Positions 41,070-50,277 are shown, numbered from the stretch's first letter. The stretch is 64,000 bases of DNA from Streptomyces sp. PR69 (GCF_026420845.1 NZ_JAOWCB010000006.1:1-64000); one strand, 5' to 3'. Notes: generated by a model not told the origin, from the letters alone. Numbers and translations: made by a program.

Positions 41070-41173
41070 GCAGCGGTGATGCCCCCGGATAGAGTCAGCG
41101 GCGATCATCGCGCCACTCGGAAGGTGGACGCGGCCCCGATCTCGCCGACGACCGCCTCCGGAGCCCCATCACC

Positions 41174-42022
41174 ATGCGCCGCCGCACATATGCCCTGACC
41201 GCCGTCTGCGCCCTTCTGCTGACCGCCGGATGCGGAGGCGAGGACGCCGACGGCGGCGCCGAGCGCGCCGGGGCAGCCGTGGAAGCGTCGGCGAAGCCGT
41301 CCGCGCAGTCGGCTGCGCCGTCACCCGCGCCCGAGCACACGGCGACGGTACGGGCGGCCATCGACGCCGTCGGCCGGACAAGCGCGCGGGTCTCCCAGAA
41401 GACGGAGCTCGGCGACGGCACCACGTCGCACACCATCACGGCCGACGGCGACTTCGACTTCGCGGGCGACCGCGGAAACCTCACGGTCGCCCTGCCGCCC
41501 GTCGCCCGTTTCGAAGAGGTCTTCGCCGACGGCAAGGTGTATCTGCGCGGCACCGCCGGGGCCGAGCAGATGGGCTGGCAGATGACCGACCGGAACCAGC
41601 TGGAAGCCCGCCGCCTGCTGCGCGCCCCCGCCAACGACCCCGCGTTTGTGCTCCGGCAGGCCGTCATGACCAGAACGGAGTTCGCCAGAGTAGGCGAGGA
41701 GAAGCTCAACGGCGTCCCGACCGTCCACTACCTCGGCTTCCTGAGCGACGAGGCGATCACGCTGCGGATGACAGCGGACGCGCGGGAGAAAGCGGAGCAG
41801 CTGCGCACCGCTTTCGGCGGCCGGATCCCCGTGGTCTCGCACGTCTGGGTGGACTCTCAGGGGCGCGCCGTACAGGTGCAACTCGCCCTGCGGGTCAAGG
41901 ACCTCATCGACTCAGTCACCACCCTGACCTTCACCGAGTTCGGCAAGAGGGTCCAGGTCACCGTGCCGCCGGCCGAGGACGTCGTTCCGGTCCCGTCGCT
42001 GGACGGCCCGCTGGGCGTCTGA
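41174..42022 (+). CDS. Lipoprotein, LppX/LprG-like
   Basis: A 282-residue lipoprotein: signal ALTAVCALLLTAGCGGE with lipobox LTAGC (Cys near residue 20), a Ser/Pro-rich linker, then a domain with repeated T/V beta strands (TSHTITADGDFDF, GNLTVALPPVARFEEVFADG, KVYLRGTAG, SHVWVDSQGRAVQVQLALRV). The pattern resembles the LppX_LprAFG lipid-binding lipoproteins of actinobacteria. It stands alone on the plus strand after a possible -10 TAGAGT at about 41091. Possibly envelope lipid handling. Confidence 0.78.
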   Translation: MRRRTYALTAVCALLLTAGCGGEDADGGAERAGAAVEASAKPSAQSAAPSPAPEHTATVRAAIDAVGRTSARVSQKTELGDGTTSHTITADGDFDFAGDRGNLTVALPPVARFEEVFADGKVYLRGTAGAEQMGWQMTDRNQLEARRLLRAPANDPAFVLRQAVMTRTEFARVGEEKLNGVPTVHYLGFLSDEAITLRMTADAREKAEQLRTAFGGRIPVVSHVWVDSQGRAVQVQLALRVKDLIDSVTTLTFTEFGKRVQVTVPPAEDVVPVPSLDGPLGV

Positions 42023-42108
42023 AGCCGAAGGCCCGCAGGGGGCTCAAAGGCCCGGGCAGGCGGATGCATGGCTCTGCCCGCCCGGCACCAGGGCAACCCC
42101 GGCACGCT

Positions 42109-43038
42109 CTACGAGTGTCCCAGGTCCTCCGACGCGGTGTCCGTCTCCGCCGTCACGGAGCCGCTGTCGGGGGCCGGGCGGAGGGGGAACTCGTCCGTGG
42201 CCACGGTGTCGTGCACCGGCGGGGCCGGCACCGGCGGCTTCGGCATCACAGCCGCCTCGGAGTGACCGCCGCAGCCGTACGCCAGCGACACGACCCGCCC
42301 GTCCGCGGGCGAGAACTCATTCGCGCACACCCCGAACGCCTGCCGCAGCGAGCCCGCGATCGGCACCAGGAAGCCGCAGGTCACACACTGTGCCGGGGCC
42401 GCCTGCGCCATCGGGGTCTTGGCGCCGAAGGACTCGTCCCAGCGGTCGGCCGCGATGTGGAGCCCGTACCGGGACAGCACACGGGCGCGCCGCATGCCCA
42501 GCTCGTCCGCGACCGCCGCGATCGCGCCGCGCCCGTCGTCGCCGGTGCCGGCCGGGGCCCGGCCGGTCAGCTCAGCGTCCTCCTCCTCGACGCGCTCCTC
42601 CAGATCGTGGGAGGGGGCGACGGCGGAGTTCGGCGGCGGCTCGTCCTCGCCCGTGTAGCCGGGCTCCAGCCGCAGATCGTCCGCCTGCGTCGGCAGCAGA
42701 TCGCCCGGCCCCAGATCGCCCGGCCGCAGCCGCTCGCTCCACGGCACCCACTCCGGCGCGAGCAGGGCGTCAGGGCCGGGCAGCAGCACGGCCTCGTCCA
42801 CCGTGACGACCTTCGCGCGGGATGCCCGCGCCACCGTCACCGCCCAGCGCCAGCCCCGGTACCCGAGCTCCCTGCACTCGAAGAAGTGGGTGACGACCCG
42901 GTCCCCCTCCGACACGAGGGCCACATGCTCGCCGACCACTCCCGGCGCGGCGGCCTCCTCGGCCGCCGCCCGGGCGAGGTCCACCGCCTCGGCGCACAGA
43001 CGGTCGGGGGTACGGCTTCGCGTCGTCGCAGCACTCAC
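42109..43038 (-). CDS. DUF3027 protein
   Basis: A 309-residue protein beginning GTG 43038 (VSAATTRSRTPDRLCAEAVD; GGAGAG upstream). A first domain covers GVVGEHVALVSEGDRVVTHFFECRELGYRGWRWAVTVARA; the second, RRARVLSRYGLHIAADRWDESFGAKTPMAQAAPAQCVTCGFLVPIAG, has a C-x2-C pair and a late CANEFSPADGRVVSLAYGCG. It matches actinobacterial DUF3027, function unknown, widely conserved in Streptomyces. Not adjacent to an obvious partner. Confidence 0.87.
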   Translation of the reverse strand: MSAATTRSRTPDRLCAEAVDLARAAAEEAAAPGVVGEHVALVSEGDRVVTHFFECRELGYRGWRWAVTVARASRAKVVTVDEAVLLPGPDALLAPEWVPWSERLRPGDLGPGDLLPTQADDLRLEPGYTGEDEPPPNSAVAPSHDLEERVEEEDAELTGRAPAGTGDDGRGAIAAVADELGMRRARVLSRYGLHIAADRWDESFGAKTPMAQAAPAQCVTCGFLVPIAGSLRQAFGVCANEFSPADGRVVSLAYGCGGHSEAAVMPKPPVPAPPVHDTVATDEFPLRPAPDSGSVTAETDTASEDLGHS

Positions 43039-43362
43039 AGGTCTCGCTTCTCTCCTACGCCGTCTCACGGGTGCGCCGACCGATTCGCGAGTTCGCGAGG
43101 GCCCGGGAGGCTTGGGCGGCAGGCGGAGCGGACCAGTGGGCCGCATCGACGTCCGCGCCCAGACCAACCTGTCTCGGGCACACCTATCGTCATCCATTCT
43201 GCGGGATGACGAAGCAGCGCGCGGCCGAGGACAACCGCCGGTGGCGCGCTACGCACGCTACCCCTTTCGCCGCCGCCCGCCCACCTGCCGTCCTCTCCGA
43301 GGGCCAACAACGCGAGAACATCCCGCGTCGCGGGCCCGCATCGCGGTTCGCGCAGGCAGGGC
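43039..43362. other. Intergenic region between divergent DUF3027 and MFS genes
   Basis: 324 bases. TTCGCGAG is directly doubled (about 43083-43098), and there is no confident open frame. The promoters of both neighbours should be here, but I see no convincing -35/-10 pair. Confidence 0.45.
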
Positions 43363-44742
43363 GTGGGGCACTATGACGGGGTGGCAGCCGCGAGGTCGTC
43401 CAACGCAGCCGGGCCGGGGCCGCTGGGCAGAGCGGCCCGGGCGGTCGGCCGCGCGCTGCATCTGCCGTTCACCGGCACGGCCCGCGGCATCCGCCGCGCC
43501 ACGCACGCGCACGGCGCGGGCGAGTCGGGTCTCGGCAAGCTGATCGAATTGCACGCCGTCAACGGCGCGGGGGACGTCATGATCACCGTGGCGCTGGCGT
43601 CCACGGTGTTCTTCGCGGTGCCGACGGACGAGGCGCGCGGGCGCGTCGCGCTGTACCTGGCCATCACGATGGCCCCGTTCGCGCTCCTCGCCCCCGTCAT
43701 CGGCCCGCTCCTCGACCACATCCCGCACGGCCGGCGCGCGGCGATGGCGGGCGCGATGCTCGCCCGTGCGCTGCTCGCGCTGATGCTCTCCGGCGCGGTG
43801 GAGACCGGCGACATCGAACTGTATCCGGCGGCGCTCGGCGTGCTCGTGTCGTCGAAGGCGTACGGCGTGGTGCGCAGCGCCGTCGTGCCGCGACTGCTGC
43901 CGCCGAAGTTCTCCCTGGTGAAGGCCAACTCACGGGTGACCCTGGCCGGGCTGCTGGCCACAGGCGTCGCCGCGCCCATCGCCATCGGGCTGCACCAGAT
44001 GGGGCCCGAGTGGCCGCTGTACGGGGCGTTCGCGCTCTTCGTCGTGGGGACCTTCCTGGCGTTCACGCTGCCGCACAAGGTCGACTCGGCGAAGGGTGAG
44101 CGCAAGGCGCACATGCTGACGCACGGTGAGAAGAAGCCGAGCCTGCGGACGGTCGGCCCGTCCGTGCTGCACGGCCTCCAGGCCAATGCCACGCACCGTG
44201 CGCTGTCCGGCTTCCTGATCTTCTTCCTGGCCTTCCTGCTGCGGGTGCACCCGCTGCCCGGCCAGACCGCGGCGGTCTCCCTCGGCATGGTCGCGGTCGC
44301 CGCGGGCGTCGGCAACGCGCTGGGCACGGCGATCGGAGCGTGGCTGCGCGCCCGCGCCCCCGAGCTGATCATCGCCGCGGTGCTGCTGCTGACCCTGACG
44401 ACGACGATCCTGGCGGCGGCGTTCTTCGGTGCGGGGATGGTGGCGGTGCTCGGCGGGGTGGCGGGGCTTTCGCAGGCGCTGTCGAAGCTGTCCCTGGACG
44501 CGACGATCCAGCGGGACGTGCCGGAGTCGGTGCGGACGTCGGCGTTCGCGCGGTCGGAGACGCTGCTGCAGATGTCGTGGGTGGTGGGCGGTGCGGTGGG
44601 GATCTCGCTGCCGCTCAACGGGACGGTGGGGATGACGGTCGCGGCGGGGATCGTCGGCGCGGGGGCGGCCGTGGCCGTCCGCGGCCTCCTCGCGGCGGCC
44701 CGCCACGCCTCGCACCCCCGCCGCACCACACGGGTGGCCTGA
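43363..44742 (+). CDS. MFS transporter
   Basis: A 459-residue membrane protein (445-460 depending on start; GTG 43363 or GTG 43381 are both weak). About 12 hydrophobic segments follow a ~45-residue cytoplasmic N-terminus (FTGTARGIRRATHAHGAGES). Motifs include VALYLAITMAPFALLAPVIG, DHIPHGRRAAMAGAMLARAL and LGVLVSSKAYGVVRSAVVPRLLP, the MFS A-like and C-like loops of the Enterobactin/drug-exporter group. The substrate is unknown. Divergent from DUF3027 and conserved in Streptomyces cores. Confidence 0.85.
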   Translation: MGHYDGVAAARSSNAAGPGPLGRAARAVGRALHLPFTGTARGIRRATHAHGAGESGLGKLIELHAVNGAGDVMITVALASTVFFAVPTDEARGRVALYLAITMAPFALLAPVIGPLLDHIPHGRRAAMAGAMLARALLALMLSGAVETGDIELYPAALGVLVSSKAYGVVRSAVVPRLLPPKFSLVKANSRVTLAGLLATGVAAPIAIGLHQMGPEWPLYGAFALFVVGTFLAFTLPHKVDSAKGERKAHMLTHGEKKPSLRTVGPSVLHGLQANATHRALSGFLIFFLAFLLRVHPLPGQTAAVSLGMVAVAAGVGNALGTAIGAWLRARAPELIIAAVLLLTLTTTILAAAFFGAGMVAVLGGVAGLSQALSKLSLDATIQRDVPESVRTSAFARSETLLQMSWVVGGAVGISLPLNGTVGMTVAAGIVGAGAAVAVRGLLAAARHASHPRRTTRVA

Positions 44743-44790
44743 CCCGGGGGGCCCAGCCCGCGCCCGGCCTCGGGGCCCCAGCCCGCGCCT

Positions 44791-44846
44791 GGCCTCGGGC
44801 CTCGGGCCTCGGGCCTCGGGCCTCGGGCCTCGGGCCTCGGGCCTCG
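44791..44846. repeat. Heptamer tandem repeat, eight copies
   Basis: ggcctcg repeated eight times without a mismatch, 49 bases after the MFS stop. It is non-coding in every frame that makes sense and is expected to be prone to length change. Confidence 0.95.
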
Positions 44847-44984
44847 GGGCCCAAACTGGTGACCGGCCACTGCGTCACTGGCCCCGGCCCCCAGACCGGC
44901 GACCGCCCCCGCGCGCGGGCCGGTGCGTCTCCCTCCCACCCACCCGATTGCCCCACCCCGCGAACCTCGGGCAGGCAGCTGGGG

Positions 44985-45285
44985 CGGGCCCGGCCCAGAC
45001 GCCCGCCCGCGGCGGTGAGGGAGCCCGCGCCCGGCGCCGGGCGGCCACCCGCACCGCACGGGCAACGGCAATCGGGCGGGGAGGGTGGGACAAGAACCCG
45101 CCCGCGGCGGCGAGGGACCCGCACCCCCCCAAGGGGGCCCGGCCCAGAAACCCACCCGCACCGCACAGGCAACGGCAATCGGGCGGGAGGGTGGGAACCC
45201 GCCCGCGGCGCAAGGGACCCGCACCCCGCAAGGGGGCCCGGCCCAGACGCCCGCCCGCGGCGCGAGGGGCCGGCAGGGGCGCGCC
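44985..45285. repeat. Tandem repeat of ~105 bp, two full copies plus partials
   Basis: Two copies beginning near 45056 and 45163 share gcaacggcaatcgggcggg, agggtggga, acccgcccgcggcg, agggacccgcacccc and aagggggcccggcccaga in the same order; partial copies lie on either side. They fill the gap between the MFS gene and the DUF2771-like gene. Confidence 0.85.
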
Positions 45286-45336
45286 GGGCCGGACCCCCGC
45301 GTCGTGGATGACCGCTCGCCCGATAACCTTCGCCCC

Positions 45337-45825
45337 ATGACCGTTGCGTTCTTCTCGGGCAAGCGCCGCCGGGCCGCTGCCGCTCTCGGCGCCGTCTCCG
45401 CCGGGCTCCTCACCCTGTCCGCCTGCGACAAGCCGACGCCGCTCGCGACCATGACGGTCGGCTCCAGCTCGGTCTCGTCCGAGGCGACCTGCAAGGGCGA
45501 CGGCAAGGCGATCCCCACCGACGAGATCGAGGACTGCCTGGCCGACATCGAGTCGGCCAAGACGCTGAAGTACGAGCGCGGCGCGACGCTGCGGCTCGGC
45601 GTGGACCCGAAGGTCGTCGAGGACGGCAAGAAGTGGGTCGTGACGCTCGACGGCAACCCGATCACCGAGGCCTCGGACCAGACCTACCGCAGCTTCCCGA
45701 ACGCCGATGTGTTCAGCACCGGCGGCACGGGCGCCCCGGCGAAATCCAGGACGGTCGGGATCATCCAGTTCAACGAGAAGGACCAGCCGCTGTCCATCTG
45801 GACGTTCAAGCTGGAACTCGCCTGA
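45337..45825 (+). CDS. DUF2771-like lipoprotein
   Basis: A 162-residue secreted lipoprotein, MTVAFFSGKRRRAAAALGAV with lipobox LTLSAC (Cys at residue ~31). The mature chain starts DKPTPLATMTVGSSSVSSEATCKGDGK and has a core TLRLGVDPKVVEDGKKWVVTLDGN, then TYRSFPNADVFSTGG. It fits the Streptomyces DUF2771 lipoproteins that lie upstream of futalosine hydrolase. TAACCT (45324-45329) is 7 bases before the ATG with no ribosome site, so it is probably leaderless. It is 32 bases upstream of mqnB. Confidence 0.82.
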   Translation: MTVAFFSGKRRRAAAALGAVSAGLLTLSACDKPTPLATMTVGSSSVSSEATCKGDGKAIPTDEIEDCLADIESAKTLKYERGATLRLGVDPKVVEDGKKWVVTLDGNPITEASDQTYRSFPNADVFSTGGTGAPAKSRTVGIIQFNEKDQPLSIWTFKLELA

Positions 45826-45857
45826 CGCGCGGACGCGCAGACGCTTCAGACGCTCAG

Positions 45858-46682
45858 ATGCGTGTCCTTGCGGTGACCGCGGTGGAGGCGGAGGCTGACT
45901 CCGTCGCCGCCGGTCTCGCCGACCCCGCGACCGCCGCCGTCGCCGAACGCGCCGGCGTACGCGTCGATGTGCTCGTCGGCGGCGTCGGCCCCGCGGCAGC
46001 CGCCGCCGCGGCCGCGGCCGCCCTCACCCGCGCCCAGACCGCACCGGCCGCACAGACCGCGCAGACCGCGGCGCGCGCGGAGACCGCGACCCGCCCGGAG
46101 ACCGCGTACTCGCCCCCGTACGACCTGGTGGTCTCCGCCGGCATCGGCGGCGGTTTCGCGCCCCGCGCCCCCCTCGGCAGCCTCGTCGTCGCCGATGCGA
46201 TCATCGCCGCCGACCTGGGGGCCGAGGCCCCACAGAGCCCCGACGGCTGGCTCCCCGTCGAGGAGCTCGGCTTCGGCCGTACCGTGCACACGCCTCCGCC
46301 CGCGCTGTCCGCGCGTGTCGCCAGGGCGCTGGACGCCGTCCACGCGCCGGTGCTCACGGTCTCCACGATCACCGGGACGGCCGCCCGGGCGGAGCAGCTG
46401 AGGCGGCGTCATCCGCGGGCAGCGGCCGAGGCGATGGAGGGCTTCGGCGTGGCCGAGGCGGCCGCGGCGGCGGCCGCGGCCGCCGCCGGAGCACGGCCAG
46501 GCCCCGGCCACCCCGCGCCCTCACCGCTCCCCGTTCTCGAAATCCGCGCGATCTCCAACGCCGTCGGCCCCCGCGACCGGGCCGCCTGGCGCATCGGCGA
46601 CGCGCTCGCCGCACTGCAACGCGGGTTCCGGCTGCTGGTCCCCGCCCTCACCGAGGAGGCGAACCCGACCCCCCATGCCTAA
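45858..46682 (+). CDS. mqnB: Futalosine hydrolase
   Basis: A 274-residue phosphorylase/hydrolase-fold enzyme. MRVLAVTAVEAEADSVAAGL is the N-terminus of nucleoside hydrolases of this type; LVVSAGIGGGFAP, LGSLVVADAIIAADLGAE and AAAEAMEGFGVAEAA (nucleoside-binding E-x-M-E) and the late VLEIRAISNAVGPRDRAAWRIG complete it. It cleaves futalosine to dehypoxanthinylfutalosine and hypoxanthine in the futalosine route to menaquinone. Two Ala-rich low-complexity segments interrupt the core (~residues 50-85 and 200-215). It overlaps mqnD by 8 bases. Confidence 0.93.
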   Translation: MRVLAVTAVEAEADSVAAGLADPATAAVAERAGVRVDVLVGGVGPAAAAAAAAAALTRAQTAPAAQTAQTAARAETATRPETAYSPPYDLVVSAGIGGGFAPRAPLGSLVVADAIIAADLGAEAPQSPDGWLPVEELGFGRTVHTPPPALSARVARALDAVHAPVLTVSTITGTAARAEQLRRRHPRAAAEAMEGFGVAEAAAAAAAAAAGARPGPGHPAPSPLPVLEIRAISNAVGPRDRAAWRIGDALAALQRGFRLLVPALTEEANPTPHA

Positions 46683-47520
46683 GACCATCAAGATCGCCTA
46701 CTCCCCCTGCCCGAACGACACCTTCGTCTTTGACGCCTGGGCGCATGGCCGCGTCCCCGGCGCGCCGAAGCTCGATGTGACGTTCGCGGACATCGACGTC
46801 ACCAACGGCATGGCGGAGCGCGGCGAGTTCGACGTGCTGAAGGTGTCGTACGCGGTGCTGCCGTGGGTCCTGGACGAGTACGCGCTGCTGCCGTGCGGCG
46901 GGGCGCTCGGCCGCGGCTGCGGGCCGCTGGTGCTCACCCGCGAGCCGGGGGCGGAGCTGACGGGCAGGACGGTCGCGGTGCCAGGCGAGCGTTCGACGGC
47001 CTATCTGCTGTTCCGGCTGTGGGCCGCGGAGCAGGTGCCGGGCGGGGTCGGCCAGATCGTCGTACTGCCGTTCCACGAGATCATGCCCGCCGTGCGCGAC
47101 GGCAAGGTCGACGCGGGGCTGGTCATCCATGAGGCCCGGTTCACCTACCAGGAGTACGGGCTGCACTGTCTGGCGGACATGGGCGAGCACTGGGAGTCGG
47201 CCACCGGGCTGCCCATCCCGCTGGGCGCGATCATCGCCAAGCGCTCCCTGGGCGCGGAGATGCTGCGGCTGCTGGCGGACTCCGCCCGTGCTTCGGTCCG
47301 CATGGCCTGGGACGACCCGGCGGCCTCGCGCCCGTACGTACTTCAGCACGCGCAGGAGATGGACCCGAAGGTGGCCGATCAGCACATCGGTCTCTACGTC
47401 AATGAGTTCACGGCCGACCTCGGCCCTGACGGGTACGCGGCGGTGCGGGGCCTGCTGACACGCGCAGCGGCCGAGGGGCTGGTGCCGCCCCTCGGCCGCG
47501 AGGCGCTGGCGTTCGTCTAA
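46675..47520 (+). CDS. mqnD: 1,4-dihydroxy-6-naphthoate synthase
   Basis: A 281-residue periplasmic-binding-protein-fold enzyme. IAYSPCPNDTFVFDAWAHGR, ADIDVTNGMAERGEFDVLKV and LVIHEARFTYQEYGLHCLAD are MqnD motifs. It converts cyclic dehypoxanthinylfutalosine to 1,4-dihydroxy-6-naphthoate for menaquinone. Translationally coupled to mqnB by an 8-base overlap. This pair shows that the organism uses the futalosine pathway. Confidence 0.95.
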   Translation: MPKTIKIAYSPCPNDTFVFDAWAHGRVPGAPKLDVTFADIDVTNGMAERGEFDVLKVSYAVLPWVLDEYALLPCGGALGRGCGPLVLTREPGAELTGRTVAVPGERSTAYLLFRLWAAEQVPGGVGQIVVLPFHEIMPAVRDGKVDAGLVIHEARFTYQEYGLHCLADMGEHWESATGLPIPLGAIIAKRSLGAEMLRLLADSARASVRMAWDDPAASRPYVLQHAQEMDPKVADQHIGLYVNEFTADLGPDGYAAVRGLLTRAAAEGLVPPLGREALAFV

Positions 47521-47561
47521 ACGCCGGCCTTCATCTGAAACGAACGCGGGTCAGCGCGGGG

Positions 47562-47945
47562 TCAGACGTCGAGCTGGTCCGCCACCGCCCGCAGCAGGCC
47601 CGCGATCTTCTTGCCGTGCGCCTTGTCCGGGTAGCGGCCGCGCTCCAGCATCGGGGTGACGTTCTCCAGCAGGGTCGTCAGATCCTGCACGATCGACGCC
47701 AGCTCGTCCGGCTTGCGCCGCTGTGCCGCGGCCACCGAGGGAGTGGGGTCCAAGACCGTCACCGACAGCGCCTGATCACCACGCTGACCTGCGACGACAC
47801 CAAATTCCACCCGCTGTCCCGGCTTGAGGGCGTCGACTCCGGCGGGGAGCACCGACGAGTGGACGAAGACGTCGCCGCCGTCGTCGCGGGAGAGAAAGCC
47901 GAAGCCCTTCTCGCTGTTGAACCACTTGACCTTGCCGGTAGGCAC
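47562..47945 (-). CDS. Cold-shock-domain protein with C-terminal extension
   Basis: A 127-residue protein. The N-terminal CSD is complete: MPTGKVKWFNSEKGFGFLSR with RNP1 (KGFGFLS) and VFVHSSVL (RNP2), ALKPGQRVEFGVV. The ~60-residue tail (PDELASIVQDLTTLLENVTP, RYPDKAHGKKIAGLLRAVAD) is longer than classical CspA and typical of the Streptomyces two-part form. It binds single-stranded RNA/DNA; the tail has no known role. Single gene, convergent with mqnD. Confidence 0.93.
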   Translation of the reverse strand: MPTGKVKWFNSEKGFGFLSRDDGGDVFVHSSVLPAGVDALKPGQRVEFGVVAGQRGDQALSVTVLDPTPSVAAAQRRKPDELASIVQDLTTLLENVTPMLERGRYPDKAHGKKIAGLLRAVADQLDV

Positions 47946-48106
47946 GTCTGTCCTCGTCCTCGTACTCGATGGGTTGCGCCGGAAAAACGGCTCTGGATAG
48001 CACTACAGCGGGTCGCCCGACCCGCCAGCACCAAGGCTAATGGTCCAGGGGCTGGTGACAAGACGTCGCCGATCGGTTCCTCCGCGCAGGGAACTACCCT
48101 GGCCGG

Positions 48107-48343
48107 ATGACTGCTACTCCTCCGGGCCCCGGCGACGGTCTTGTGCGCGTCGGCGGGATCGTATTCATCGTCGGCGCCGTCGCCACTCTGATCACGCTGG
48201 CCCCGCTGTTCCTTGGCACGGAGCCGTTTCCGTCATACGCGTATGCCGTGTGCATGCTGATGGGCGCGGGTTTCGCCATCGCGGGAGCGGGTGTGCTGCG
48301 GTCGATCGCCGCCCAGCGAAGTCAGGCCAGATCTGCCCGGTGA
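48107..48343 (+). CDS. Small two-span membrane protein
   Basis: A 78-residue protein with two hydrophobic stretches (VGGIVFIVGAVATLITLAPL, YAVCMLMGAGFAIAGAGVL) and a basic C-terminus. TACCCT (48095-48100) lies 6 bases before ATG 48107 and there is no ribosome site, so it is a leaderless candidate. Its 3' end overlaps the convergent HAD gene by 22 bases. Function unknown; conserved in Streptomyces. Confidence 0.7.
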   Translation: MTATPPGPGDGLVRVGGIVFIVGAVATLITLAPLFLGTEPFPSYAYAVCMLMGAGFAIAGAGVLRSIAAQRSQARSAR

Positions 48344-49149
48344 CGATGGTGGCCGTCGTCTGACGCGTACCGGCGCAGCCACGCCGGGAAACGGGTGAGA
48401 TCGGCCAGAATGACGTCCGCCCCGGCCGCGCGCAGCTCGTCGGCGGCGCAGGGGCCGGTGGGGACGGCCACGGAGAGGGCCTCGGCGGCGCGGGCGCCGC
48501 GCACGTCTCCGGTGTGGTCGCCGACGTACACGCGCGCGCCGTGTGCGCGCAGCGCCTCCGCCTTGGCCTCCGCCCACAGCCACCCGATCACCGCGTCGGG
48601 ATATATGCCGAGGTGGGCGAGGTGGAGCTTGGCGTTCGGCTCATGCTTGGCGGTGACGACGACGGCCCGTCCGCCCAGCTCCTGCACGGCGGCGACGGCC
48701 TCGCGCGCGCCGGGCAGGACGAGGGCGGGCTCGATGGCGTACGCGGGGTAGAGCTCACGGTAGCGGTCGGCCATGGCCTGGACCCGCTCGGCGGGGAACC
48801 AGTGCGCCAGCTCCTGCTCAAGCGGCGGGCCCAGCCGGGTGACGGCCAGATCGGCGTCGATGGGGACTCCGGTCTCGGCGGACAGCGCGCGGTAGCAGGC
48901 GTGGATGCCGGGGCGGGAGTCGATGAGCGTCATATCGAGGTCGAAGCCGACGACCGGGCCGCCGCTAGGACCGCCACTCGGACCGCCGTTCGGGCCGCCG
49001 CTAGGACCGCCACTCGGACCGCCGTTCGGGCCGCCGCTAGGACCGCCGTTCGAGCCGACGACCGGGTTGCCGTTCGGGGTGCCGGGGTCGCTGGCCGGGG
49101 CGGCCGCCGGGCCGCCGCTCGGGCCGGTGTCTGAGGGGTGCGCAGCCAT
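48322..49149 (-). CDS. HAD-superfamily hydrolase
   Basis: A 275-residue phosphatase. Catalytic DxDxT is VVGFDLDMTLIDSRPG, followed by a helical cap, the VVVTAKHEPNAKLHLAHLG motif II region, lysine-containing WLWAEAKAEALRAHG and VYVGDHTGDVRGARAAE (motif IV). The N-terminal ~60 residues before the domain are Pro/Gly/Ser with GGP-type repeats, encoded by cgccnctagga-like copies (about 48955-49060). ATG 49149. It may act on phosphoglycolate-like substrates; substrate unknown. Confidence 0.88.
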   Translation of the reverse strand: MAAHPSDTGPSGGPAAAPASDPGTPNGNPVVGSNGGPSGGPNGGPSGGPSGGPNGGPSGGPSGGPVVGFDLDMTLIDSRPGIHACYRALSAETGVPIDADLAVTRLGPPLEQELAHWFPAERVQAMADRYRELYPAYAIEPALVLPGAREAVAAVQELGGRAVVVTAKHEPNAKLHLAHLGIYPDAVIGWLWAEAKAEALRAHGARVYVGDHTGDVRGARAAEALSVAVPTGPCAADELRAAGADVILADLTRFPAWLRRYASDDGHHRHRADLA

Positions 49150-49189
49150 GGGGGCCATTCTGCCTGGCGGCATCGGCGGCCGGGACGCA

Positions 49190-49225
49190 TATAGTGACCC
49201 CCGCAGTTAGCCAAGCCTTACCAAT
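49190..49225 (+). promoter_or_regulatory. Promoter with probable iron box for the siderophore importer
   Basis: TATAGT (49190-49195) is a good -10 and TTAGCCAAGCCTTACCAAT (49207-49225) resembles the IdeR/DmdR1 iron box (TTAGGTTAGGCTAACCTAA; 12 of 19 bases agree by my alignment). The repressor site covers the transcription start, as expected for iron repression. Confidence 0.55.
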
Positions 49226-49260
49226 GTCGCCTTGCCGACTTTCGACGAGAGCAGAGCCAG

Positions 49261-50277
49261 ATGTCCATGCCGGCCACGGGTCCGCTCGCGGCGCGCCGCA
49301 TCGGCTGGACCGTCGCAGCGCTCGTCGCTCTGGCGGTCGCCGTCCTGCTCAGCCTGGGCGTCGGAGCGCGCGCGATCGCGCCGTCCACCGTGCTGGACGC
49401 GGTGCTGCACGGCGGGGGCGGCAGCGACGGCGAAGTCGTGCGGGAGCTGCGCGTGCCGCGCACGCTGATCGGGCTGATGGTCGGCGCGGCGCTGGCGCTG
49501 GCCGGCACGGCGCTCCAGGGCATCACCCGCAATCCGATCGCCGACCCCGGCATCCTCGGCATCAGCCAGGGCGCGTCGGTCGGCGTGGTGCTGGCCATCG
49601 CCTTCGCCGGGGTGCACACGCTGACGGGGTACGTCTGGTTCGCCTTCGCGGGCGCGGCCGTCGCGGCGGTCGCCGTGTACGCGATCGCCTCGCGCGGACG
49701 CGGCGGCGCGACCCCGGTCAAGCTGGCCCTCGGCGGCGCGGCGATCAACGCGCTGCTGGTGTCGGTGACGATGGCGGTGCTGACGACGAAGGCGGCGGCG
49801 CTGGACGAGTTCCGCTTCTGGCAGGTCGGCTCGATCGCCGGGCGCGACGCCGCGATCGTCGCCCAGATCTGGCCGTTCCTGCTGGCCGGTGCGGTGCTGG
49901 TGCTCGCGGTCGCCCGCGGCCTGGACGCGCTGGCGCTGGGCGAGGACGTGGCGAAGGGCCTCGGCCGCAATGTGGCCGCGGTGCGGATCGTCGGCGGCGT
50001 GGGCGCCACGGTGCTGACGGGGGCGGGGGTCGCGGCGGCGGGCCCGATCGCCTTCATCGGTCTCGCGGTGCCGCATATCGCGCGGGCGCTCGTGGGGGCG
50101 GACCACCGCTGGGTGCTGCCGCTGGCGGCGCTGATCGGACCGGTGATGCTGCTGGTCTCCGACGTGGTCGGCCGAGTGGTCGTGCCGCCGGGCGAGGTGC
50201 CGGCGGGCGTGATGACGGCGCTGCTGGGGGTTCCGTTCCTGATCACCCTGCTGCGCCGCAAGGCGGTCCCGGCGTGA
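49261..50277 (+). CDS. FecCD-type iron-siderophore permease 1
   Basis: A 338-residue membrane protein with ~9 helices. RVPRTLIGLMVGAALALAGT followed by ALQGITRNPIADPGILGISQGA is the defining FecCD motif, and GPIAFIGLAVPHIAR lies near the C-terminus. It is one half of the transmembrane channel for ferric-siderophore uptake. First gene of the importer operon behind the iron box; GAGAGCAG is the ribosome site. Confidence 0.92.
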   Translation: MSMPATGPLAARRIGWTVAALVALAVAVLLSLGVGARAIAPSTVLDAVLHGGGGSDGEVVRELRVPRTLIGLMVGAALALAGTALQGITRNPIADPGILGISQGASVGVVLAIAFAGVHTLTGYVWFAFAGAAVAAVAVYAIASRGRGGATPVKLALGGAAINALLVSVTMAVLTTKAAALDEFRFWQVGSIAGRDAAIVAQIWPFLLAGAVLVLAVARGLDALALGEDVAKGLGRNVAAVRIVGGVGATVLTGAGVAAAGPIAFIGLAVPHIARALVGADHRWVLPLAALIGPVMLLVSDVVGRVVVPPGEVPAGVMTALLGVPFLITLLRRKAVPA

